From NCBI RefSeq assembly GCF_040365225.1, contig NZ_AP028055.1, forward strand, positions 2,108,001 to 2,172,000: DNA of 64,000 bases, written 5' to 3'. Source of the stretch: Bacteroides sedimenti. Lineage in GTDB: Bacteria; Bacteroidota; Bacteroidia; Bacteroidales; Bacteroidaceae. Positions 52,572 to 62,002 of this stretch are shown one piece after another (the first letter of the stretch is position 1; the number at the start of each line of letters is the position of its first letter). The translations under genes and the position numbers were made by a program. The notes under the pieces were generated by a model. That model saw only the letters and a list, made by a program, of their open reading frames with translations. It had not been told where the DNA came from and searched no databases.

Positions 52572-52608
52572 TAATTTACTGCATAACATGCATTTATAAT
52601 AATATAAG

Positions 52609-52645
52609 AACGTTTCACTATGTTAACTCTGGTGAAACGTTTTTC
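52609..52645 (+). terminator. Intrinsic terminator after serS
   Basis: AACGTTTCAC (52609-52618) pairs perfectly with GTGAAACGTT (52632-52641), followed by T-run. Confidence 0.93.
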
Positions 52646-52748
52646 GTTTTTATACCCCATCATTTTGATATCAGAAACAATAAGATTACCTTTGTTGATA
52701 ACAACATTCCGCTGTTAATAACCTAATTAATACATATATTTCTATTTT

Positions 52749-55052
52749 ATGAATAAAATAATAAACAAAGAGAATTTCTCAGAGAATGTCTTTAAGCTGG
52801 AAATTGAGGCACCGATGATTGCCCGTTCCCGCAAAGCCGGACACTTCGTGATTGTCCGTGTGGGAGAAAAGGGAGAGCGCATGCCGTTGACCATTGCTGG
52901 TTCTGACACCAAAAAGGGCACTATCACCCTTGTGGTTCAGAAAGTAGGACTTTCTTCAACCAAACTGTGCAACCTGGAAATTGGAGATTATGTAACCGAC
53001 GTAGTTGGTCCGTTGGGCCAGGCCACTCACATTGAAAACTTCGGAACAGTAGTATGTGCCGGAGGTGGTGTGGGTATTGCTCCGCTACTTCCAATTGTTC
53101 AGGCTCTCAAAGCTGCAGGAAATAGAGTAATCACTGTACTGGCAGGACGCACCAAGGAACTTATCATCCTGGAAAACGAGATGCGCGAAAGCTCCGACGA
53201 AGTGATTATCATGACCGATGACGGTTCTTATGGCAAAAAAGGTTTGGTTACAGCCGGTGTAGAGGAAGTTATTCTCCGTGAAAAGGTAGACAAATGCTTT
53301 ACTATCGGTCCTGCTATAATGATGAAGTTTGTCTCTTTGTTGACTAAGAAATACGAAGTCCCAACAGAAGCTTCCCTGAACACCATTATGGTGGATGGAA
53401 CCGGAATGTGCGGTGCTTGTCGTGTTACCGTAGGTGGAAAAACCAAATTCGTTTGTGTAGACGGTCCTGAGTTCGATGCTCACCAGGTTGACTTCGATGA
53501 AATGATCAGACGTATGGGTGCCTTCAAAGAGGTTGAAAAGGAAGAGGTTAAAAAACTAGGTTCACACTCATGCGAAATCACTAAAAGTCAGCATACAGAA
53601 AACCGCAACACTCCTTGGCGCGAAGAGCTTCGCAAAAGCATGAAAGCCAAAGAACGTACCGATATTCCACGCGTTCACATGAACGAGCTGGATCCGGAAT
53701 ACCGCTCTCACAATCGCGAAGAAGTAAACCTGGGGTTAACTCCTGAACAAGCAATGAAGGAAGCAAAACGTTGTCTCGACTGCGTAAACCCTACTTGTAT
53801 GACCGGCTGTCCGGTAGAAATCAATATCCCTAAGTTTGTTAAGAACATTGAACGCGGAGAGTTCCTCGAAGCTGCTAAAGCCCTGAAGGAAACCAGTGCT
53901 CTGCCTGCAGTATGCGGACGCGTATGTCCTCAGGAAAAACAGTGCGAATCTAAATGTATCTATACACTGAAGATGAACAAGGAAGCCGTAGCAATCGGAC
54001 ATCTTGAACGTTTTGCCGCCGATTATGAAAGAGAAAGCGGACAGATTTCCGTTCCGGATATTGACGAAAGCAATGGCATCAAAGTAGCCGTAATCGGTTC
54101 GGGCCCTGCCGGACTCTCCTTTGCAGGCGATATGGCCAAGATGGGATATGATGTTACCGTATTCGAAGCGCTGCACGAAATTGGCGGTGTGCTTAAATAT
54201 GGTATCCCCGAATTCCGTCTGCCTAACACAATTGTCGACGTGGAAGTGGACAACCTTGTGAAGATGGGTGTAAAATTCATCAAAGACTGCATCGTTGGTA
54301 AAACCATTACTGTTGAACAGCTGCAGGAAGAAGGCTTTAAAGGTTTCTTCGTAGCATCCGGTGCTGGTTTGCCTAACTTTATGAATATTCCGGGCGAAAA
54401 CTCTATCAATATCCTTTCATCCAACGAATACCTCACACGTGTCAACCTGATGGATGCTGCCAATCCGGAATCGGATACTCCCGTTTCTTTTGGAAAGAAC
54501 GTAGCCGTAATTGGTGGTGGAAACACCGCTATGGACTCAGTTCGTACAGCCAAACGTCTGGGTGCTGAAAGAGCTATGATTATCTACCGTCGTTCTGAAG
54601 AAGAGATGCCGGCCCGTTTGGAAGAGGTGAAACACGCCAAGGAAGAAGGTGTTGAATTCCTTACTCTGCACAATCCGATTGAATATCTTGCCGATGAACA
54701 AGGAAGAGTAAAACAGGTAGTGCTTCAGAAAATGGAGCTCGGAGAACCAGATGCTTCAGGACGTAGAAGCCCGGTTGCTATTCCGGGAGCTACAGAAACA
54801 ATTGATATCGACCTGGCCATTGTCAGCGTTGGGGTATCTCCCAATCCAATCGTTCCTAGCTCAATCAAAGGTTTGGAAGTAGGAAGAAGAGGAACCATCA
54901 ATGTGAATGATGATATGCAATCGTCAATCCCCATGATTTTTGCAGGTGGTGATATTGTACGAGGCGGAGCAACTGTAATTCTTGCCATGGGCGACGGCCG
55001 CAAAGCAGCTGCAGCAATGGACGAACAGTTCAAGAAAAATGCCAATGCATAA
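52749..55052 (+). CDS. Fused ferredoxin-NADP reductase-like / glutamate synthase small subunit-like flavoprotein (NfnA-NfnB type)
   Basis: A 767-residue cytosolic flavoprotein. The N-terminal part (about 1-275) is an FNR-like FAD and NAD(P) domain (GPLGQATHIENFGTVVCAGG) ending in a 2Fe-2S site with GTGMCGACRVTVGG. The C-terminal part (about 290-767) is like the GltD subunit. It has two 4Fe-4S motifs (CLDCVNPTCMTGCPVEINIP; CGRVCPQEKQCESKC), FAD-binding VIGSGPAGLSFAG and NADPH-binding VIGGGNTAMDSVRTA. Separate NfnA and NfnB subunits bifurcate electrons between NADH, NADPH and ferredoxin; the fusion suggests the same reaction in one chain. No large glutamate synthase gene is nearby. Confidence 0.9.
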   Translation: MNKIINKENFSENVFKLEIEAPMIARSRKAGHFVIVRVGEKGERMPLTIAGSDTKKGTITLVVQKVGLSSTKLCNLEIGDYVTDVVGPLGQATHIENFGTVVCAGGGVGIAPLLPIVQALKAAGNRVITVLAGRTKELIILENEMRESSDEVIIMTDDGSYGKKGLVTAGVEEVILREKVDKCFTIGPAIMMKFVSLLTKKYEVPTEASLNTIMVDGTGMCGACRVTVGGKTKFVCVDGPEFDAHQVDFDEMIRRMGAFKEVEKEEVKKLGSHSCEITKSQHTENRNTPWREELRKSMKAKERTDIPRVHMNELDPEYRSHNREEVNLGLTPEQAMKEAKRCLDCVNPTCMTGCPVEINIPKFVKNIERGEFLEAAKALKETSALPAVCGRVCPQEKQCESKCIYTLKMNKEAVAIGHLERFAADYERESGQISVPDIDESNGIKVAVIGSGPAGLSFAGDMAKMGYDVTVFEALHEIGGVLKYGIPEFRLPNTIVDVEVDNLVKMGVKFIKDCIVGKTITVEQLQEEGFKGFFVASGAGLPNFMNIPGENSINILSSNEYLTRVNLMDAANPESDTPVSFGKNVAVIGGGNTAMDSVRTAKRLGAERAMIIYRRSEEEMPARLEEVKHAKEEGVEFLTLHNPIEYLADEQGRVKQVVLQKMELGEPDASGRRSPVAIPGATETIDIDLAIVSVGVSPNPIVPSSIKGLEVGRRGTINVNDDMQSSIPMIFAGGDIVRGGATVILAMGDGRKAAAAMDEQFKKNANA

Positions 55053-55074
55053 ACAAGCATTGCTTCTATAAATA

Positions 55075-55113
55075 AAAAATGAGGTTGTTCCGTGCTGGGA
55101 CAACCTCATTTTT
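55075..55113. terminator. Bidirectional intrinsic terminator
   Basis: GAGGTTGTTCC and GGGACAACCTC form a stem (one wobble), with an A-run before and T-run after. It serves both the fused flavoprotein gene and the convergent DMT gene. Confidence 0.9.
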
Positions 55114-55123
55114 GTTATAAGAA

Positions 55124-55492
55124 TCAGTTCATGAAAACAAAATAAACTGCTAAAATCAGACACAATCCAGCCGCCATATGATTCCAGTGCAGGCTTTCAC
55201 CTTTAAACAGCATGGTAGAAAAAACTGTAAAAACAACAAGAGTAATTACTTCCTGAATAATCTTTAACTGCATTAGACTGAAAGGACCGCCGTTTCCATT
55301 AAATCCCAATCTGTTTGCGGGAACCTGACACATATATTCCGCCAGAGCAATACCCCATGAGAAGAGTATAACACCAATCAAAGGCCAGCTGCCAATAACT
55401 TTATTTTCTTGCAATTTCAAATGTCCATACCATGCAAAAGTCATGAAGATATTTGATACAACTAAAAGTAATATAGAAAACATTCCTTGCAT
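55124..55492 (-). CDS. DMT-family protein (DUF486)
   Basis: A 122-residue membrane protein with four hydrophobic segments (about 3-20, 33-53, 80-97 and 103-121). The FMTFAWYGHLK and AEYMCQVPANRLG motifs are characteristic of the DUF486 branch of the drug/metabolite transporter superfamily. The substrate is unknown. It lies 24 bp downstream of the ttcA-like gene on the same strand. Confidence 0.9.
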   Translation of the reverse strand: MQGMFSILLLVVSNIFMTFAWYGHLKLQENKVIGSWPLIGVILFSWGIALAEYMCQVPANRLGFNGNGGPFSLMQLKIIQEVITLVVFTVFSTMLFKGESLHWNHMAAGLCLILAVYFVFMN

Positions 55493-55516
55493 AACGTAAT
55501 AACTTATTAGTCTTTA

Positions 55517-56263
55517 TTAAACGCCTTCTTCAGGCAGTAAATCCTTTTGAATATTGTTCATACTGCTCCACAGGCTGTAGCGAGCCTCCGGATTCATTTC
55601 CTCGAAAAGCCGAAGCACCTTTTTCATTTCCGAACGATGGGACTGCGTTTCATAGGGACAATTTTTCTTCTGTTCTTTAAACTCGCGTACCTTGGCCAAT
55701 GCTATTAAATCCACTTCCGGAATAAGACACATGGGACGGATAATCGTCATATCAAACTTCCGCATAACCAGTTTTGGAGGCATGCTGCTAAAAGCACCCT
55801 GAAACACCTGATTCATTAGCAATGTCTCCAGGATATCATCCATATGGTGTCCAAGCGCAATCTTATTGCACCCCTGCTCTTTGGCCACAGTGAAGAGTGC
55901 TTTCCGCCGGTTCCAGGAGCAGAGGAAGCAGCGCGACTTACGAGTATCGGTCGATTCATCAAAAGAAGTTTCATAGTAAACGAAAGGAACCCCGAAAGAT
56001 TCCGCATAGCTTTTCAAGTAATCTAAATCTGCCTGATACGGGATATTCTTCATGGCCACATATACGGCCACCACTGAAAAACGCGGTTTAAGAATCTTCG
56101 AACGACGAGCCAGCAGCTCCAGCAAAGCCAGCGAATCTTTTCCACCAGAGAGTCCTACCAGAATCTTATCACCATCCTCAATCAGTCTGTACTTCACAGA
56201 ACCTTTATTGAAGCGCGTTTCTATTCGTTTATAAATCTTTTCTTCTTCTGTAAATTGAGCCAT
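55517..56263 (-). CDS. ttcA: TtcA-family tRNA 2-thiolation ATPase
   Basis: A 248-residue PP-loop ATPase with SGGKDS at residues 39-44 and CFLC (about 112-115) plus a later Cys (KKNCPYE, about residue 201). These are the three Cys positions that bind an Fe-S cluster in TtcA. The family makes 2-thiocytidine at position 32 of some tRNAs. It is somewhat shorter than the E. coli enzyme. A TAATTTTG -7 box at 56281-56288 gives a very short leader. Confidence 0.87.
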   Translation of the reverse strand: MAQFTEEEKIYKRIETRFNKGSVKYRLIEDGDKILVGLSGGKDSLALLELLARRSKILKPRFSVVAVYVAMKNIPYQADLDYLKSYAESFGVPFVYYETSFDESTDTRKSRCFLCSWNRRKALFTVAKEQGCNKIALGHHMDDILETLLMNQVFQGAFSSMPPKLVMRKFDMTIIRPMCLIPEVDLIALAKVREFKEQKKNCPYETQSHRSEMKKVLRLFEEMNPEARYSLWSSMNNIQKDLLPEEGV

Positions 56264-56280
56264 ACACTTAAAATTGGGTG

Positions 56281-56288
56281 CAAAATTA
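56281..56288 (-). promoter_or_regulatory. -7 box of ttcA
   Basis: The plus-strand CAAAATTA reads TAATTTTG on the minus strand, 18 bp before the start codon. Confidence 0.55.
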
Positions 56289-56384
56289 CATGAAATAGCA
56301 ATGAATTATGATGGCAAAAGAATGTTTTAAAGAAGAATTAACATAATAGCCTAAGCGTAATTCGGATAATAAACAAAAACTTAG

Positions 56385-56392
56385 TAATTTTG
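56385..56392 (+). promoter_or_regulatory. -7 box of the TPR/PD40 gene
   Basis: TAATTTTG matches TAnnTTTG, 25 bp before the ATG. Confidence 0.55.
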
Positions 56393-56416
56393 AACTTGTA
56401 ATTAAATAAAACAAGT

Positions 56417-57853
56417 ATGAGAAAGAGACATGTTCTATCCATATTCCTTTGCCTGCTGACTTTAACACTGTCTGCCCAGACTCTTGAAGAGGCAAAAGAA
56501 CTCTTTAAAAAAGGTCAGTTCGAACAAGCAAAACCCGTATTCCAGAAATATGCCAAAAGCAACCCGACAAACCCGAACTATAATTTCTGGTACGGCGCCT
56601 GTTGCTATGAAACCGGAGAAAAGTCCATTGCAGAAAAATACCTGCTGATAGGTGCAAGTAAAAAGATACAGGAAGCTTATCGCTATTTGGGACAACTTTA
56701 CAGTGAGCAGTACCGTTTTAGCGAAGCGGAAGAAAATTACAACAATTATATTTCCATGCTTGAAAAAAGCAAAAAAACGGCCCCGGAACTAGACAATGTT
56801 ATGAGGCAAGTGCGATTGGGTGCGCAAATGATTAAGGGAGTTGAGAAGGTTGCCATTATTGACAGTGTAGTGGTTGACAAGAAGAATTTTCTGGATGCCT
56901 ATAAAATCAGTGAGGAATCAGGAAACCTATATACCTACAACCAATATTTCAAAACCGATGGCGACAATGAAGGTACGGTTTACCAGACAGAACTGGGTAA
57001 CAAGCTTTATTACGGATACAAGGGAAAGAGTAATCACATGAATATCTATACACGCACCAAGTTGCTGGAACAATGGAGTGATGCAGTTCCTCTTCCTAAA
57101 AATATCAATTCGGGTGCAGACGCCAACTATCCTTTTGTGATGTCTGATGGCATCACCACCTATTTTGCGTCTAAAGGCGAAGGCTCGTTAGGTGGGTACG
57201 ACATTTTTGTGACCCGATATAACAGCGATAACAACAGCTACCTTACTCCCGAAAATGTGGGAATGCCTTTCAACTCCCCTTTCAACGATTACATGTACGT
57301 GATTGACGAATACAACAACCTGGGATGGTTTGCTTCCGATCGTTATCAACCTGAAGGTAAGGTTTGCATTTATATCTTTATTCCAAATGAATCCAAGAAA
57401 ATCTATGATTACGATTCAACAGATAAAGACAAGCTTATTTCACTTGCCAGAATCAGCTCCCTGAAAGATAGCTGGAACGGGAAAAGTGCTGAGGAAAAAG
57501 CTGCCAGAGAGCGTCTGACAGCTGTCAGAGAACAGAAACCTGAAGCTAAAGAAAAAAAGGATTTTGAATTTGTTATCAACGATCAGCTCACTTATACCAA
57601 AATAGAAGATTTCAACTCTCCTAAAGCTGCCGAGTTGGTTAAGGACTGGCTACAAGCTCTTTCTGATTATGACATGCAGCTAAAAAGATTAGAAAAACAA
57701 CGCGAATACTTCAACGAATCAAACCAGGAGAAGAGAAAATCACTTGCACCGGGAATTCTTGACCTGGAGAAAAGAGTAGAACAAATCGGAGAGGATATCA
57801 AATCACTGGTAATCAATATCCGAAATGAAGAGAATAATTTCCTGAGGAAATAA
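56417..57853 (+). CDS. Exported TPR and PD40 (WD40-like) repeat protein
   Basis: A 478-residue exported protein with a signal peptide (about 1-20, ending LSAQ). Tetratricopeptide helices (about 21-130) include LFKKGQFEQAKPVFQKYAKS and YRFSEAEENYNNYI. A beta-propeller-like PD40 region (about 165-320) includes NYPFVMSDGITTYFASKGEG and GGYDIFVTRYN, and a charged, coiled-coil C-terminus follows. The order resembles OmpA-type TPR/PD40 proteins of Bacteroidetes (such as PorE of T9SS), but the OmpA domain is absent. It lies 46 bp upstream of nfeD-floA, which has its own -7 box. Confidence 0.85.
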   Translation: MRKRHVLSIFLCLLTLTLSAQTLEEAKELFKKGQFEQAKPVFQKYAKSNPTNPNYNFWYGACCYETGEKSIAEKYLLIGASKKIQEAYRYLGQLYSEQYRFSEAEENYNNYISMLEKSKKTAPELDNVMRQVRLGAQMIKGVEKVAIIDSVVVDKKNFLDAYKISEESGNLYTYNQYFKTDGDNEGTVYQTELGNKLYYGYKGKSNHMNIYTRTKLLEQWSDAVPLPKNINSGADANYPFVMSDGITTYFASKGEGSLGGYDIFVTRYNSDNNSYLTPENVGMPFNSPFNDYMYVIDEYNNLGWFASDRYQPEGKVCIYIFIPNESKKIYDYDSTDKDKLISLARISSLKDSWNGKSAEEKAARERLTAVREQKPEAKEKKDFEFVINDQLTYTKIEDFNSPKAAELVKDWLQALSDYDMQLKRLEKQREYFNESNQEKRKSLAPGILDLEKRVEQIGEDIKSLVINIRNEENNFLRK

Positions 57854-57875
57854 GGAGATGTATCATATTTTTTAT

Positions 57876-57883
57876 TAAATTTG
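57876..57883 (+). promoter_or_regulatory. -7 box of nfeD-floA
   Basis: TAAATTTG matches TAnnTTTG, 17 bp before the nfeD ATG. Confidence 0.45.
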
Positions 57884-57899
57884 GCAAAAAACAAAACAA

Positions 57900-58376
57900 A
57901 TGGATATACTGATCATCATAGCACTTATTGTTGCAGGGATTATTTTATTCCTGGTCGAGATATTTATCATTCCCGGTATCAGTTTCGCAGGTATAGGTGC
58001 ATTCGTATGCCTAATCTACGCCAATTATTTTGCCTTTTCCAATCTGGGAAATACAGCTGGATTCATCACCCTGGCAGCATCCACCCTTGCTTGTGTGGCC
58101 TCACTGTTCATCTTTATGCGATCGAAAACGCTTGATAAGATTGCTTTGAAAAAAAATATCACCTCGACTGTGGATAATAAGGCCGAGCAGAGCATTAAAG
58201 TGGGTGACACCGGCATCGCTTTCACTCGCCTGGCGCTGATTGGTATAGCCGATATCAACGGACACCACGTGGAAGTTCGTTCCATCGACGGATTTATCGA
58301 CGAGAAGACACCGATCATTGTTTCCCGCATCGATAACGGAAACATCCTTGTGGAGAAACAAACTCAGACTATTTAA
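57900..58376 (+). CDS. NfeD-family membrane protein
   Basis: A 158-residue protein with three to four N-terminal hydrophobic segments (about 2-25, 32-48, 55-75) and a C-terminal soluble OB-fold-like NfeD domain (about 95-155: GDTGIAFTRLALIGIADING, IIVSRIDNGNILVEK). There is no N-terminal ClpP-like protease, so it is the short NfeD1b form. It lies 21 bp before floA. NfeD-flotillin pairs are conserved and are thought to act in membrane microdomains. Confidence 0.92.
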   Translation: MDILIIIALIVAGIILFLVEIFIIPGISFAGIGAFVCLIYANYFAFSNLGNTAGFITLAASTLACVASLFIFMRSKTLDKIALKKNITSTVDNKAEQSIKVGDTGIAFTRLALIGIADINGHHVEVRSIDGFIDEKTPIIVSRIDNGNILVEKQTQTI

Positions 58377-58397
58377 AACTTAAAACAATACAAAATT

Positions 58398-59393
58398 ATG
58401 AACCCAACATTTCTTACTATGATCCTCATTGGAGGTGGGCTCCTTTTTCTTGTTATTTTTTTCCATTACGTGCCGTTCTTTCTCTGGTTGTCAGCGAAGG
58501 TATCGGGAGTGAACATTTCATTGGTGCAACTCTTCCTGATGCGCATCCGTAATGTTCCGCCTTACGTAATAGTACCAGCCATGATCGAGGCGCACAAAGC
58601 AGGCCTGAGCAACATCACCCGCGACGAGCTAGAGGCTCACTACCTGGCTGGCGGACATGTAGAGAAAGTTGTGCACGCACTGGTTTCAGCCTCCAAAGCA
58701 AACATCGAGCTATCCTTCCAGATGGCTACCGCTATAGACCTTGCCGGACGCGATGTGTTTCAGGCTGTTCAGATGTCTGTAAACCCAAAAGTAATTGACA
58801 CCCCTCCGGTATATGCTGTGGCAAAAAATGGTATTCAGTTGATAACCAAAGCACGTGTCACAGTCCGTGCAAACATTAAACGCTTGGTGGGTGGAGCCGG
58901 AGAAGACACTATTCTGGCACGTGTAGGTGAAGGTATTGTTGCCTCCATCGGTGCGGCCGACAGCCACAAAGATGTGTTGGAACATCCGGACAGCATCTCT
59001 AAAGTAGTGTTGCATAAAGGACTCGATGCCGGAACCGCATTCGAAATTCTTTCCATCGACATTGCCGATATTGATATTGGTAAGAACATTGGTGCTGAAC
59101 TTCAGATTGACCAGGCAAATGCTGATAAGAATATTGCTCAGGCGAAAGCCGAAGAGCGTCGCGCCATGGCAGTAGCTTCCGAACAGGAGATGAAAGCCAA
59201 AGCTCAGGAAGCCCGTGCAAAAGTTATCGAAGCCGAAGCCGAAGTACCTAGAGCTATGGCAGAAGCCTTCAGAAGCGGCAATCTGGGCATTATGGATTAT
59301 TACAAAATGAAAAACATTGAAGCTGACACTTCAATGCGCGAAAATATTGCTAAACCGGCAGTCTCAACTCCAAAGAAACCTTTGACTGAATAA
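58398..59393 (+). CDS. floA: Flotillin-like protein FloA
   Basis: A 331-residue membrane-associated protein with one N-terminal hydrophobic hairpin (about 5-32), an SPFH-like domain (about 40-220: RIRNVPPYVIVPAMIEAHKAG) and an Ala/Glu-rich coiled coil (about 225-300: AKAEERRAMAVASEQEMKAK). This is the FloA/YqfA layout. It would scaffold detergent-resistant membrane microdomains with NfeD, encoded just upstream. Confidence 0.95.
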   Translation: MNPTFLTMILIGGGLLFLVIFFHYVPFFLWLSAKVSGVNISLVQLFLMRIRNVPPYVIVPAMIEAHKAGLSNITRDELEAHYLAGGHVEKVVHALVSASKANIELSFQMATAIDLAGRDVFQAVQMSVNPKVIDTPPVYAVAKNGIQLITKARVTVRANIKRLVGGAGEDTILARVGEGIVASIGAADSHKDVLEHPDSISKVVLHKGLDAGTAFEILSIDIADIDIGKNIGAELQIDQANADKNIAQAKAEERRAMAVASEQEMKAKAQEARAKVIEAEAEVPRAMAEAFRSGNLGIMDYYKMKNIEADTSMRENIAKPAVSTPKKPLTE

Positions 59394-59414
59394 AAAGACG
59401 GCCAACAGAATAAG

Positions 59415-59460
59415 TGTTGCCATGGTTGTACATCAATGTAGCTATGGCAACATTTCTTTT
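59415..59460 (+). terminator. Intrinsic terminator after floA
   Basis: TGTTGCCAT (59415-59423) pairs perfectly with ATGGCAACA (59444-59452), followed by a T-rich tract. Confidence 0.85.
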
Positions 59461-59485
59461 ATAGAACCACTAAACGTAAAATGAT

Positions 59486-60355
59486 ATGAAGTATTTTGCA
59501 GAATCGGAACTTATTATAAACCCTGATGGATCGGTGTTTCATCTGCACCTGAAACCTGAAGAACTGGCAGACAAAGTGATATTGGTAGGCGACCCGGGGC
59601 GTGTGGAAACCGTAGCTTCTCATTTTGAAAGCAGAGAGTGCGAAGTGGAAAGCCGCGAGTTCAAAACCATTACCGGCACCTACAAGGGAAAACGAATCAC
59701 GGTTCTATCCACCGGTATCGGTTGCGATAACATAGATATTGTGGTGAATGAGCTCGACGCACTGGCAAACATTGATTTCACCACCCGCCAGGAGAAAGAG
59801 AAATTCCACCAGCTGGAACTGGTACGCATCGGCACCTGTGGAGGGCTGCAACCATATACACCAGTAGGCACTTTTATCTGCTCAGAGAAATCAATCGGTT
59901 TCGACGGATTACTCAACTTCTATGCCGGACGTAACGATGTGTGCGACCTCGCCTTCGAAGAGGCGTTCTGCAAACACATGGAGTGGTCTCCCCTGCTTTG
60001 CGCACCTTATGTAATTGATGCCAACGCCGAACTGATTTCCCGAATCAATCAGGGAGACATGGTGAACGGGGTGACCATTGCCGCAGGCGGTTTCTTCGGA
60101 CCACAAGGACGTGAGTTGCGTGTTCCGCTGGCCGATCCCCACCAGAACGAAAAAGTAGAATCATTTGAATACAACGGTTATAGAATCACCAATTTCGAAA
60201 TGGAAAGCTCGGCACTGGCAGGACTCTCCAGACTGATGGGACATAAGGCAATGACCGTATGCATGGTAATCGCCAATCGACTTATCAAGGAGGCCAACAC
60301 CGGCTATAAAAACACCATTGATACATTGATAACAACCGTACTCGACAGAATTTAA
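59486..60355 (+). CDS. Nucleoside phosphorylase (uridine phosphorylase-like)
   Basis: A 289-residue cytosolic enzyme of the PNP/UDP superfamily. VILVGDPGRVETVASHF near residues 31-47 is the phosphate-binding loop. STGIGCDNIDIVVNEL and VRIGTCGGL form the middle catalytic strands, and NFEMESSALAGL near 235-246 is the ribose-binding motif. It would split a nucleoside with phosphate; whether the base is uracil or a purine cannot be fixed from sequence. It ends 4 bp before mnmE. Confidence 0.9.
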   Translation: MKYFAESELIINPDGSVFHLHLKPEELADKVILVGDPGRVETVASHFESRECEVESREFKTITGTYKGKRITVLSTGIGCDNIDIVVNELDALANIDFTTRQEKEKFHQLELVRIGTCGGLQPYTPVGTFICSEKSIGFDGLLNFYAGRNDVCDLAFEEAFCKHMEWSPLLCAPYVIDANAELISRINQGDMVNGVTIAAGGFFGPQGRELRVPLADPHQNEKVESFEYNGYRITNFEMESSALAGLSRLMGHKAMTVCMVIANRLIKEANTGYKNTIDTLITTVLDRI

Positions 60356-60359
60356 AAAG

Positions 60360-61751
60360 ATGATAAATCAGGATACAATATGCGCCGTAGCCACCGCACA
60401 GGGAGGAGCAATCGGCATTGTCAGGGTCTCCGGCCCCGACGCCATCGATATAACCAGTTCAATCTTTGCACCTATAGATGGAAGAACCAAGCTACAGGGT
60501 AAGGAGGCTTATACCCTAACCTTCGGACGAATTTGTAAGGGAGAGGAAGTGATAGACGAAGTGCTTGTCAGCATCTTCCGTGCACCACACTCCTACACCG
60601 GCGAAAATGCGACCGAAATCTCCTGCCATGGTTCCTCTTACATCTTGCAACAGGTGATGCAGCTGCTTATTGAAAAGGGCTGTCGTTCGGCACTTCCGGG
60701 CGAATTTACCCAACGTGCCTTCCTGAACGGCAAAATGGACCTCAGTCAGGCCGAAGCTGTAGCCGACCTCATTGCCTCCTCTTCCGCTTCCACACATCGC
60801 CTGGCCATGAGTCAGATGCGCGGAGGATTCAGCAAGGAGCTTACCGACCTGCGCACTCAGTTGCTCAACTTTGTTTCTTTGGTTGAACTAGAACTCGACT
60901 TCAGCGAAGAAGAAGTGGAATTCGCCAACCGAAATGCCCTTTTGAAACTGACTGAAAATATCGAGCGGATAATCACCCGCCTGGCCGACTCGTTCAATGT
61001 GGGAAATGCCATTAAGAACGGAATTCCGGTAGCTATAATCGGAGAGACCAATGCCGGGAAGTCTACCCTGCTCAACGTCCTGCTCAACGAAGAAAAAGCC
61101 ATTGTCAGCGACATTCACGGCACAACTCGTGATGTGATTGAAGATACCATCAACCTAAAAGGCACTCTGTTCCGTTTCATCGACACTGCCGGTATCCGCG
61201 AAACACACGATCAGATTGAGAGCATAGGTATTGAACGTACCTTCCGCAAACTCGATCAGGCAGAGATTGTGCTCTGCATGATTGCCGCCACGGATAGTCA
61301 GGAGCAAATTCAGAAGTTGTACGAAAAAATACGTCCCAAATGCAAGGGCAAGCAGCTCATCCTGGTGTTCAACAAGAGCGACCTGATTAATGAGGAAGTA
61401 AAGAAAGAGCTGGAGCAGCTAGCTGCCCACCACAAAACCCCTCACATCTTCATCTCCGCAAGGAATCGCGAGAACACCGACGAGTTGGAAGAGTTGCTGG
61501 TAAAAACTGCCAATCTTCCCACTGTCACCCAGAACGATGTCATCGTGACCAACGTTCGTCACTACGAAGCTCTCACCCGAGCCCAGGAATCCATCCACCG
61601 CGTGAAGGAAGGATTGAACAACAACATCTCCGGCGACTTCCTTTCACAGGACATCCGCGAGTGCATGCACTACCTGGGTGAGATTACCGGAACCATCTCC
61701 AATGATGAAATACTTGGGAATATATTTGCGCATTTTTGTATTGGGAAATGA
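60360..61751 (+). CDS. mnmE: tRNA modification GTPase MnmE
   Basis: A 463-residue protein with the N-terminal THF-binding domain (about 1-120: ATAQGGAIGIVRVSGPDA), a helical domain, and an inserted G domain (about 220-380) with GETNAGKST (P-loop), DIHGTTRDVIED (switch), DTAGIRET and FNKSDL. The invariant C-terminal CIGK tetrapeptide supplies the catalytic Cys. With MnmG it adds cmnm5 to wobble uridines. Translation is likely coupled to the phosphorylase gene just upstream. Confidence 0.98.
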   Translation: MINQDTICAVATAQGGAIGIVRVSGPDAIDITSSIFAPIDGRTKLQGKEAYTLTFGRICKGEEVIDEVLVSIFRAPHSYTGENATEISCHGSSYILQQVMQLLIEKGCRSALPGEFTQRAFLNGKMDLSQAEAVADLIASSSASTHRLAMSQMRGGFSKELTDLRTQLLNFVSLVELELDFSEEEVEFANRNALLKLTENIERIITRLADSFNVGNAIKNGIPVAIIGETNAGKSTLLNVLLNEEKAIVSDIHGTTRDVIEDTINLKGTLFRFIDTAGIRETHDQIESIGIERTFRKLDQAEIVLCMIAATDSQEQIQKLYEKIRPKCKGKQLILVFNKSDLINEEVKKELEQLAAHHKTPHIFISARNRENTDELEELLVKTANLPTVTQNDVIVTNVRHYEALTRAQESIHRVKEGLNNNISGDFLSQDIRECMHYLGEITGTISNDEILGNIFAHFCIGK

Positions 61752-62002
61752 TTTTTTGTCACTGCAAACAACAGCTATATCAATAAATTGAACATATTAT
61801 GGCATTGGCTTAAGTAATATAATAATATCCTGTTTTGCTTTATTGCTAAAATAAAGGACTTACGAACAATTTAAAGTGACAATGTGAAGCTTTTAATCTT
61901 TAATACACGCCTTTTGCAATTTGTAAATGAATCCATTAACAATTTAGGGCTCGTTCCTATTGAATTATAAATATTTAATTATCAACCATTAACATCACAC
62001 TT

